Assembly: GCA_031283505.1 (NCBI GenBank)
Contig: JAITBO010000341.1
Location: forward strand, 1 to 8,903
DNA from: Treponema sp.
GTDB taxonomy: Bacteria; Spirochaetota; Spirochaetia; Treponematales; Breznakiellaceae
Direction of reading: 5' to 3'
Length of the DNA stretch: 8,903 nucleotides
Below, one piece after another: positions 1 through 4,912 of this stretch. The notes below the pieces were generated by a model. That model saw only the letters and a list, made by a program, of their open reading frames with translations. It was not told the origin of the DNA and did no database searches. Both the position numbers and the translations under genes were made by a program. Every line of letters begins with the position of its first letter. Position 1 is the first letter of the stretch.

Positions 1-1
1 A

Positions 2-97
2 TGGACGTTGTTACGGGATGTGACTGATTATGAGACCAGGAACCTTGCCGGTCATTCAACGGGAGCGGATATAGTTAATGAGGCATTAGCGGGCTAA
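2..97 (+). CDS. 3' end of an unidentified gene (partial)
   Basis: The frame starting at base 2 is open for 31 codons from the window edge and ends at TAA (95-97); the other two plus frames stop within the first 30 bases. The predicted tail reads ...ETRNLAGHSTGADIVNEALAG. I do not recognise the family. The mixed polar and hydrophobic composition is credible for a protein C-terminus, but the open stretch is short enough to occur by chance. No terminator hairpin with a T-tract follows the stop. Confidence 0.3.
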   Translation, partial: WTLLRDVTDYETRNLAGHSTGADIVNEALAG

Positions 98-138
98 GCT
101 TGTTTGCAGGGGGCTTGGATCGGTCAAGGGAAAAACCT

Positions 139-202
139 TCAAAAAGCGTGGAGATTTCCCTTGATATAAATCATAGGAGTCCGATTTGACCGGGTTTTCC
201 AA
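139..202 (+). repeat. degenerate intergenic repeat, copy A
   Basis: This segment resembles 1233-1292 in the same orientation. Bases 175-201 match 1265-1291 at 23 of 27 positions, including an identical ACCGGG. Bases 139-155 match 1233-1249 at 13 of 17 positions, including an identical GGAGAT. The two blocks are separated by 19 bases here and 15 in the other copy, so the middle has an indel. Copy A lies just beyond the 3' end of the MBG-repeat gene and copy B lies upstream of its start, so the gene sits between two direct repeats. It is probably a dispersed intergenic repeat of this genome, but that cannot be tested from one window. Confidence 0.55.
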
Positions 203-215
203 GAGCCTACGGCTC
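203..215. other. short perfect hairpin after copy A
   Basis: GAGCC-TAC-GGCTC forms a 5-bp stem with a 3-base loop. No T-tract follows on either strand, so it does not look like an intrinsic terminator for the minus-strand gene ending at 309. The 98-308 gap contains no gene I can support. Confidence 0.35.
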
Positions 216-308
216 ATATAATTGTGATTATCCAGGACCAGCCCTGAATGCCGAGGAACCAGTGTGCTGTTGATACCTTCATACAATTCTCCTGGCTGGA
301 GACCGGAT

Positions 309-941
309 TCACTCAATCAGCAGTTCTATTTTCTTTGATGCGCCCATATAGCGGGCGTTACCGGAAAACACCAGTATGGCGTGGTAACGGCCTCGTTCCA
401 CAGGCGGCGAAGTCAGGGCTTCGACATTGCCGCCGGAACCGGCGGCGGTAAAATAGCTTACAATTACATCCATAGGCGGTTCAGTATATACTGCGGCCTC
501 CTTGGGGCTGGCGTCATAGGCAAAACGCTGTACCGGATCGGCGATAAGGGAAATAAACGCCTTCTGGATGTGATATTCGATTTTGATATTTTTTCCCTGC
601 CGGTAGCCGTTCCCTTCGGGCCGTTCGATCTTGACATAGTAATTGCCCACCTCAAGGGGCGGTTCGGTGTTGCCGTCCCGATCCTGCTCCAGGTTTTCTT
701 CGGACTTGAAATAGGTGACGATGAGGGGAACGCCGTCTTTTGCGGCGCGGACTTCCACCGCCTGGTTTCTGCCATTGTACTGGGTATGCTGATACGTGGC
801 GGAGGTGATGATGGGCGCTTCCTCCGGAAGGATTTTTTCCCCCGGCGGCAGGGGAACTGCCGTTGCGTCCTTTTTCCCTCCCGCCCAAAGGGAAACGGCG
901 TATACCGTAAAGGCCAACAATACATACAATGATTTTTTCAT
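309..941 (-). CDS. secreted protein with two MBG-like repeats
   Basis: The 210-residue product has a signal peptide (two Lys, then a hydrophobic stretch at about 5-19) with a likely signal peptidase I cleavage after A20 in SLWA|GG; there is no lipobox cysteine. The mature part holds two related units at about 43-127 and 128-210. Each has a Tyr-Asn/Asp-Gly/Ala motif (YNGRNQAVEV; YDASPKEAAV), then a strand ending in TYF or SYF, then PPLEVGNYYVKI or PPVERGRYHAIL. This is the pattern of MBG-type bacterial Ig-like domains, beta-sandwich modules of surface and extracellular proteins. The precise function is unknown; an adhesive or structural role at the cell surface is inference. The start is fixed by AGGAGG four bases upstream. 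The gene is monocistronic in this window and diverges from the iron operon. Confidence 0.8.
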   Translation of the reverse strand: MKKSLYVLLAFTVYAVSLWAGGKKDATAVPLPPGEKILPEEAPIITSATYQHTQYNGRNQAVEVRAAKDGVPLIVTYFKSEENLEQDRDGNTEPPLEVGNYYVKIERPEGNGYRQGKNIKIEYHIQKAFISLIADPVQRFAYDASPKEAAVYTEPPMDVIVSYFTAAGSGGNVEALTSPPVERGRYHAILVFSGNARYMGASKKIELLIE

Positions 942-945
942 AAAG

Positions 946-951
946 CCTCCT
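946..951 (-). promoter_or_regulatory. ribosome binding site of the MBG-repeat gene
   Basis: CCTCCT on the plus strand reads AGGAGG on the minus strand, four bases before the ATG at 941-939. It fixes the start codon. Confidence 0.75.
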
Positions 952-982
952 GTTTAATTAATATTAAACCGATATGTATTAT

Positions 983-1010
983 AATATATAAAAATCTTAA
1001 AGTTGGTAAA
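983..1010 (-). promoter_or_regulatory. possible promoter of the MBG-repeat gene
   Basis: On the minus strand TTTACC (1010-1005) is followed after 16 bases by TATATT (988-983), in a very AT-rich stretch (951-1000) about 40 bases upstream of the start codon. A TATAAT (983-978) overlaps it but has no acceptable -35 partner. The -35 match is only four of six, so this is a candidate. Confidence 0.35.
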
Positions 1011-1034
1011 GGGTTATCCGGATAAATTAGCATT

Positions 1035-1060
1035 AATTCGCGTAAATTGCGGATTTTTTT
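1035..1060 (+). terminator. terminator-like hairpin with T-run
   Basis: A short stem (1035-1041 with 1049-1055, one G-T pair, 7-base loop) runs straight into an uninterrupted T7 at 1054-1060. It has the layout of a weak intrinsic terminator on the plus strand, but no plus-strand gene precedes it. It may instead be part of a repeated intergenic sequence. Confidence 0.35.
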
Positions 1061-1068
1061 CTTTGTTG

Positions 1069-1103
1069 AACTCACGTAACTCACGTTATTTAATAACTCA
1101 TGT
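1069..1103 (+). repeat. three copies of a 9-bp unit AACTCAYGT
   Basis: AACTCACGT occurs twice back to back (1069-1077, 1078-1086) and AACTCATGT once after an 8-base AT spacer (1095-1103). The same stretch is also an imperfect palindrome: GTAAC pairs with GTTAC at the outside, and GTTATT with AATAAC around the centre. It could be a protein-binding site or a remnant of an intergenic repeat; nothing in the window decides this. Confidence 0.5.
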
Positions 1104-1123
1104 TACGCAGGAAGAATACTATG

Positions 1124-1179
1124 AGCCACGAACTACACCGGGCCTGTGTGGTCCGATGAGGTTCGTGGTTAAATTTTTT
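1124..1179 (+). terminator. long hairpin followed by T6
   Basis: A ten-pair stem (1124-1133 with 1161-1170, core CCACGAAC/GTTCGTGG, one G-T pair) encloses an inner stem GGGCC/GGTCC with a TGTGT loop, separated by a 6-by-6 internal loop. TTAAATTTTTT follows. The layout fits a plus-strand intrinsic terminator or the 3' end of a small transcript. No gene lies upstream on this strand, so what it would terminate is unclear. Confidence 0.4.
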
Positions 1180-1213
1180 CAAATTTGGCTCCGGTACGTA
1201 AGATGAGTTAATA

Positions 1214-1315
1214 ATCTCCATATTCTTGTGGATCAAGAACAGGGGAGATGGGGACCCCGCCGAGAGGCGTCGGATTTTACCGGGATTTCCAGCCCTTCCG
1301 GAATCAGTGTGGTAA
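1214..1315 (+). other. segment able to form three consecutive stem-loops
   Basis: Stem-loop 1 pairs ATCTCC (1214-1219) with GGAGAT (1244-1249) and, inside it, TTCTTG (1223-1228) with CAAGAA (1234-1239) around a 5-base loop. Stem-loop 2 is CGCC-GAGA-GGCG (1258-1269), with a GNRA tetraloop. Stem-loop 3 pairs TTACC (1277-1281) with GGTAA (1311-1315) and, inside it, 1284-1290 with 1300-1305 with one bulge. The promoter assigned to the operon lies downstream, so this is not in the main transcript leader unless a second start exists. It overlaps repeat copy B. It matches no riboswitch or housekeeping RNA that I know. Confidence 0.4.
1233..1292 (+). repeat. degenerate intergenic repeat, copy B
   Basis: Partner of 139-202 in the same orientation; blocks 1233-1249 and 1265-1291 match the other copy at 13 of 17 and 23 of 27 positions. 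Corresponding starts are 1,090 to 1,094 bases apart, and the MBG-repeat gene lies between. This copy contributes to the stem-loops at 1214-1315, whereas copy A does not preserve all of those pairings. Confidence 0.55.
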
Positions 1316-1344
1316 CCCGGATATGAAAAATCGCAGTCCGCAAA

Positions 1345-1369
1345 TTATTTTCGAATTTTTTGAAAATAA
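1345..1369. promoter_or_regulatory. candidate operator of the iron operon
   Basis: TTATTTTC (1345-1352) and GAAAATAA (1362-1369) are perfect inverted repeats separated by nine bases. The right arm ends 12 bases upstream of the -35 hexamer at 1382. A symmetric AT-rich site here, in front of an iron-uptake operon, suggests binding by a metal-responsive dimer of the Fur or DtxR/TroR type. It is not a good match to the classical 19-bp Fur box, so the regulator is unknown. It could also act as an AT-rich promoter-enhancing element. Confidence 0.45.
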
Positions 1370-1381
1370 ACGCAAAGCCTC

Positions 1382-1411
1382 TTGACATTCAATGTTAGTT
1401 CGTTCTATCTT
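1382..1411 (+). promoter_or_regulatory. sigma-70-type promoter of the iron operon
   Basis: A perfect TTGACA (1382-1387) is followed after 18 bases by TATCTT (1406-1411), four of six to consensus. Transcription would begin near 1418, giving a leader of about 25 bases before the ATG at 1443. This makes an upstream in-frame ATG at 1392 untenable, since it lies in the promoter spacer. Confidence 0.65.
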
Positions 1412-1432
1412 TTTGTTAGTTTTAGCTAATTC

Positions 1433-1437
1433 GGAGG
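1433..1437 (+). promoter_or_regulatory. ribosome binding site deciding the FTR1 start
   Basis: GGAGG lies five bases before the ATG at 1443. It selects this start over the in-frame ATG at 1392, and the protein then begins with a normal signal peptide. Confidence 0.75.
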
Positions 1438-1442
1438 TGGAA

Positions 1443-2978
1443 ATGCGCAAATTTCTTATCGTTCAGATCCTTGTTCTGCTGGCTGCCGTTCTGTCTGCCC
1501 AGACGGATATTTCTGCCTTTGACAGTTGGCTTGCCCTGGAAGCGGAAATGCGGCTTCGCTTGAACGAAGCCTTCTATACATACGTATCTTCCGATACCGG
1601 GGGAGCCTGTGTTCAGGTGGACAGTACCTATAATGAATATTACCGGGCAACGGGTTTTGAAAAAAACGTAAGGGATATTATTTCCGCCGAACGTGCGCGA
1701 AACATCGATGACTGGTTTGAATATGTAAAAAGTTCCATGCGTGCAAAGGAGTCCCAGCGGGAAGTTCGGGAAAACTTCAACCAGTTGACCCGGCTGCTCA
1801 GAGTAACTGCCGGAAGACTTGATGGGAAAGAGGAACCTGTCGCGGCGGCCAGAAATTGGACCCGGACTGCGGAGGAAATGGCCGCCATTATAAGCAGCGC
1901 CTATGACAAGTACCGTGCAGGGGATCCCAAAGGGGCCAAGGCAGATGTGGATGTGGTCTATTTCCAGTATTACGAAAAGCTGGGTTTTGAAAAAATCGTC
2001 ATGACCAGGATTTCGGGGGAGCGGGCCAGTACGGTTGAGTACCAGTTCAGTACGGCAAAGAAAGCCATTAACCGGGGAGTGGACAAAGAGGTCAAAGATA
2101 GCCTAGATACCCTGGTCCTTTATATTAAAGAGGACGCCGCCCGGCTTGACAGCAAAGTGGAAAGCGCTCTGGGGGTATTTCTGGGTTCCCTTCTCATCAT
2201 ACTTAGAGAAGGCTTTGAAGCCATCATCATCGTAGGCGCCATTATCGCCTATCTGATAAAAAGCGGAAACAAAAAGAGTACCGTGCCGGTGTACTGGGGT
2301 TCCCTCGCCGCTTTGGGCTTTAGCGTGGTGATGGCCTGGGGACTCAACGCCCTGACCAGCGTCGCCGGCGGCAGGAATCAGGAAATCATCGAAGGCGCCA
2401 CTATGCTTCTTGCGGTAGGGGTGCTTTTCTATGTCAGCAACTGGATGGTCTCCAAGGCCGAAGCGGAGGCGTGGACAAATTATATTGAAGGAAAGGTGCA
2501 AAATTCCATTACCAGGGGAAGCATATTTTCCCTGGCCTTCGCTGCCTTCCTCGCGGTCTTCCGGGAAGGGGCGGAGACGATCCTGTTCTACCAGGCTCTG
2601 CTTGCGGGGAATCAGAATTATGTCAACATGGTGTGGCTGGGCTTTGGCATCGGTTCCGCAGCCTTGGTTATTGTCTATATTTTGATCAGAGTCCTGAGCC
2701 TCAGGCTCCCGTTAAAACCCTTTTTCCTGGGTACCAGTATCCTGCTCTTTGGGATGTCTGTTTCCTTTACCGGTTCGGGTATTAAGGAACTTCAGGAGGG
2801 AAATGTCATCCCGGTTACCCTGTTGCCCTTTGGTTTTACCGTGGATATTTTGGGTATTTATCCTACCCTCCAAACCCTCATTCCCCAGGTGATACTGCTG
2901 GCCGTTACGGTTGCGGCGTTTGTTTTTCAGATTAAGAAAAACAAACGGCTTACGCTCCAGCGGGAAGGGGCCGCTTAA
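1443..2978 (+). CDS. FTR1-family high-affinity iron permease with duplicated N-terminal domain
   Basis: The 511-residue protein is a cytoplasmic-membrane iron permease of the FTR1/FetM type. A signal peptide (about 1-19) precedes an extracytoplasmic region to about residue 240, and the remainder is a seven-helix permease (about 242-272, 283-305, 316-336, 359-381, 396-418, 428-446, 478-496). Both REXXE iron-binding motifs are intact: REGFE at 255-259 and REGAE at 374-378. The extracytoplasmic region is an internal tandem duplication with a period of 110 residues: YNEYYR 63-68 matches YFQYYE 173-178, GFEK 71-74 matches 181-184, and ERA 83-85 matches 193-195. Its helix-rich, charged character suggests a role in iron capture or docking. 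The start is set by GGAGG and the promoter position. It is the first gene of the operon, equivalent in position to cj1658 of Campylobacter jejuni. Confidence 0.93.
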   Translation: MRKFLIVQILVLLAAVLSAQTDISAFDSWLALEAEMRLRLNEAFYTYVSSDTGGACVQVDSTYNEYYRATGFEKNVRDIISAERARNIDDWFEYVKSSMRAKESQREVRENFNQLTRLLRVTAGRLDGKEEPVAAARNWTRTAEEMAAIISSAYDKYRAGDPKGAKADVDVVYFQYYEKLGFEKIVMTRISGERASTVEYQFSTAKKAINRGVDKEVKDSLDTLVLYIKEDAARLDSKVESALGVFLGSLLIILREGFEAIIIVGAIIAYLIKSGNKKSTVPVYWGSLAALGFSVVMAWGLNALTSVAGGRNQEIIEGATMLLAVGVLFYVSNWMVSKAEAEAWTNYIEGKVQNSITRGSIFSLAFAAFLAVFREGAETILFYQALLAGNQNYVNMVWLGFGIGSAALVIVYILIRVLSLRLPLKPFFLGTSILLFGMSVSFTGSGIKELQEGNVIPVTLLPFGFTVDILGIYPTLQTLIPQVILLAVTVAAFVFQIKKNKRLTLQREGAA

Positions 2979-2990
2979 AAAGGTTCGTAC

Positions 2991-3011
2991 CTCAAGGTCG
3001 TTGACCATGAG
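2991..3011 (+). other. intercistronic hairpin between FTR1 and P19 genes
   Basis: CTCA-A-GGTC-GTT-GACC-A-TGAG forms an eight-pair stem with one central A-A mismatch and a 3-base loop. An A-tract, not a T-tract, follows, so it is not a plus-strand terminator. It occupies the operon's longest gap (57 bases). A role in mRNA processing or stability, allowing different amounts of permease and lipoprotein, is inference. Confidence 0.4.
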
Positions 3012-3035
3012 AAAAAAATAATTAGGAGAAGGTAC

Positions 3036-3647
3036 ATGAAAAAGTTATTGGTACTTTTTTTGGTTGCGTTGTGCATCGGCCTCATCATTACGGGCTGCAC
3101 GCAAAAACAGGAAAGCCCGCAGGCTGCCGCCGGTGAAGCGGAAAAGCCCGTCGCTGTGGCGGATGCGGGAGAGGAAGCGGGTTTTGAGGAGTTCCCCATA
3201 GGGGACGATATCGAACTCTTTCCCCTTAATGTGGCGGGGGTTTATTTCCAGCCGGTAGATATGTTGCCCACCGGTAACAGTCTTCCTGCGGCCCAGTCGG
3301 ATATGCACATAGAGGCTGATATTTCCGCCCTGGAAGACAACGGGCTTGGCTATGGGGCCGGTGACTTTGTTCCTAATCTGACGGTCCGTTACGACATCGT
3401 CAGGACCGGTTCTAACTGGAAAATCGACGGGACCTTTATGCCCATGAACGCCAGTGACGGTCCCCATTACGGCGGCAACATCAAGCTTGACGGTGCTGGA
3501 ACTTACCATGTCAAATTTACAATTCTAAACCCCGAGTCCCAGGGCTACCTGCTCCATGTAGATCAGGAGACCGGCGTTCCCGGCAGGTTCTGGAATCAGC
3601 CTCTGGTGGCCGAATGGGATTTTGACTGGATCCCCAGAAAATGGTAA
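3036..3647 (+). CDS. p19: P19/Tp34-family periplasmic iron-binding lipoprotein
   Basis: The 203-residue protein has a lipoprotein signal with the lipobox ITGC (C21 lipidated), a Glu/Ala/Pro-rich linker to about residue 50, and one P19 (iron transport-associated, Ig-like) domain at about 50-203. Family metal-site residues are recognisable: H91 and E93 in MHIEAD, M137, and H144 in GPHYGG; the H91-M137-H144 spacing (46 and 7) equals that of His42, Met88 and His95 of C. jejuni P19. H174 before the DQETGV motif is the likely fourth histidine. P19 proteins are dimers that bind copper and iron and work with an FTR1 permease; the lipidated form resembles Tp34 of Treponema pallidum. AGGAG seven bases upstream supports the start. 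The permease gene precedes it and the DUF2318 gene follows after 12 bases. Confidence 0.93.
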   Translation: MKKLLVLFLVALCIGLIITGCTQKQESPQAAAGEAEKPVAVADAGEEAGFEEFPIGDDIELFPLNVAGVYFQPVDMLPTGNSLPAAQSDMHIEADISALEDNGLGYGAGDFVPNLTVRYDIVRTGSNWKIDGTFMPMNASDGPHYGGNIKLDGAGTYHVKFTILNPESQGYLLHVDQETGVPGRFWNQPLVAEWDFDWIPRKW

Positions 3648-3659
3648 GCTAAGGGAAGT

Positions 3660-4904
3660 ATGCTGAAATACTTCATACAGGTAGTGCAGAACGCGCTGCC
3701 TGGGGCGATTCCGGTTTCTCTGCTCTATGCGGTCCTGTACGGCATGGGCGGGGAAATGCGGAAACGCGTAATGGTATGGGGCGGTATCGCCGGGACAGGG
3801 GCGGCGCTGATCCTCTCTGTCTTGAGAACCTTTACCCGGCTTGTCAACCGTGAATATGTAAATATTGTCGTTTTGTCTCTGGCGATACCGGCGGGTATAC
3901 TCTGCATAGTTCTTTTGTTGGACTGGCGGAAGAAGGAAGCGCTGGAAAGAAAACTTTTGGGCTGGACCGGGGCCATTCTGACGGCGCTTCTCCTGTTTTA
4001 TACCCTCCCTACGATTTTTCTTTATACCCGCGAATTTGTTGCTCCCGGAGAAAGCGTATTCAGTACCGAGTTTTTGTTTAAGCTGACAGGATACTTTGCC
4101 GGCCTGTTTCTGGTGATTCTCTGTTCCCTTGCCCTTTTCCATGCCGGCAAAAATCTTCCTCCCCGGTTGGTAGGAATTCTGCTTTCCCTTAATCTGACTG
4201 TAAATATGGTCAGTCAGGTTTCCGTAATCGTTCAGGTCCTCCTGGCCCGGCGGATTATCAGAGCACCCCGCTGGCTGTTCAGGATCATCGTCCAGATCAT
4301 CAATAACAACGCTGTTTTTCTCTATATTCTCATGGGGATCTCTGTATTTCTGCCTGTTTTCCTGTTTATCAGAAGCCTGCGGATCACCGAATCCTGGCGA
4401 AATCCGGCGGAACGCCGGAAACTTGTGGCCATGAAACGGAGGCTCAGGCGCTGGAGTTTTGTTTCTGTTTTGGGGTATCTTGCGGCGATCCTTACCCTGA
4501 CTGCGGTTAAGGCGTATTCCGAAAAAGAAGCAGCCCTTAGCCCAGCGGAGCCGATGGACATTCAGGGGAATGAGATCATCATTCCGGTTGAAAAAATTGG
4601 AGACTGGCATTTACACCGTTACAATTACACCGCTTCCGAAAATATCGAAATGCGGTTCATTGTAATTAGAAAGAACGAGGCTGCCTATGGAGTGGGCCTT
4701 GACGCCTGTGATATATGCGGCCCTACCGGGTACTATGAACGCCGGGACGGGGTTGTCTGCCGCCTCTGCGATGTGGTGATGAACATTTCTACCATCGGGT
4801 TCAAGGGCGGCTGTAATCCTGTACCCTTGGCCTATACCATGCGGGGCGGTAATATGATAATCCAAACTGCGGATCTTGAAGCCGAACGCGGACGGTTCAA
4901 ATAG
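3660..4904 (+). CDS. polytopic membrane protein with C-terminal DUF2318 cysteine domain
   Basis: The 414-residue protein has about eight hydrophobic helices in residues 1-285 (for example 13-29, 38-56, 67-88, 101-122, 141-161, 168-196, 217-237, 266-284). An extracytoplasmic domain of about 130 residues follows. That domain carries five cysteines, C350-X2-C353, C367-X2-C370 and C385 (in FKGGCNPVPL), the hallmark of DUF2318, annotated as a putative Fe-S or metal-binding domain. H317 and H319 in DWHLHR lie nearby. It corresponds to Cj1660 in the Campylobacter P19 cluster; the molecular role is not settled, and electron transfer or metal handling for the permease is the natural inference. The N-terminal helix (MLKYFIQVVQNALPGAIPVSLL) recalls the first helix of FTR1 permeases but has no REXXE motif. 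The start has an AGGGAAG-type binding site close upstream. The next gene starts eight bases after its stop. Confidence 0.88.
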   Translation: MLKYFIQVVQNALPGAIPVSLLYAVLYGMGGEMRKRVMVWGGIAGTGAALILSVLRTFTRLVNREYVNIVVLSLAIPAGILCIVLLLDWRKKEALERKLLGWTGAILTALLLFYTLPTIFLYTREFVAPGESVFSTEFLFKLTGYFAGLFLVILCSLALFHAGKNLPPRLVGILLSLNLTVNMVSQVSVIVQVLLARRIIRAPRWLFRIIVQIINNNAVFLYILMGISVFLPVFLFIRSLRITESWRNPAERRKLVAMKRRLRRWSFVSVLGYLAAILTLTAVKAYSEKEAALSPAEPMDIQGNEIIIPVEKIGDWHLHRYNYTASENIEMRFIVIRKNEAAYGVGLDACDICGPTGYYERRDGVVCRLCDVVMNISTIGFKGGCNPVPLAYTMRGGNMIIQTADLEAERGRFK

Positions 4905-4912
4905 GAGAGACT

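Larger units (their letters stand above)
942..1442. other. long intergenic region between divergent genes
   Basis: This 500-base stretch separates the minus-strand MBG-repeat gene from the iron operon. From left to right it holds an AT-rich promoter zone, a hairpin with a T7 run (1035-1060), three 9-bp repeat units (1069-1103), a long hairpin followed by T6 (1124-1179), a segment with three stem-loops (1214-1315), a perfect inverted repeat (1345-1369) and the operon promoter (1382-1411). A 67-codon plus-strand frame with a TTG start (1003-1206) runs through the repeats, but it lacks a ribosome binding site and I do not regard it as a gene. Confidence 0.6.

Noticed and set aside
279..300. AGGAGA followed by an ATG on the minus strand, giving a 22-residue peptide
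   Set aside because: The signal is reasonable, but the peptide is very short and nothing else supports expression.
86..316. Minus-strand 76-codon frame following the MBG-repeat gene
   Set aside because: It needs a TTG start overlapping the end of the previous gene, has no clear binding site for that start, covers repeat copy A, and shows no recognisable domain or composition bias.
381..932. Long plus-strand frame opposite the MBG-repeat gene
   Set aside because: Lies almost wholly inside the clear minus-strand gene and is best explained as its shadow; it has no ribosome binding site.
1126..1168. Hammerhead-type ribozyme, suggested by CGATGAGG in a hairpin
   Set aside because: The invariant CTGATGA and GAAA core elements are missing.
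1003..1206. 67-codon plus-strand frame in the intergenic region
   Set aside because: TTG start, no binding site, and it runs through the 9-bp repeats and the terminator-like hairpin.
1392..1442. N-terminal extension of the FTR1 permease from an upstream ATG
   Set aside because: That ATG lies between the -35 and -10 elements, has no binding site, and would place 17 residues before a normal signal peptide.
3525..4610. 361-codon minus-strand frame opposite the P19 and DUF2318 genes
   Set aside because: Composition is dominated by Asn, Gln, Lys, Arg and Pro without domains; both plus-strand genes beneath it have clear family features.
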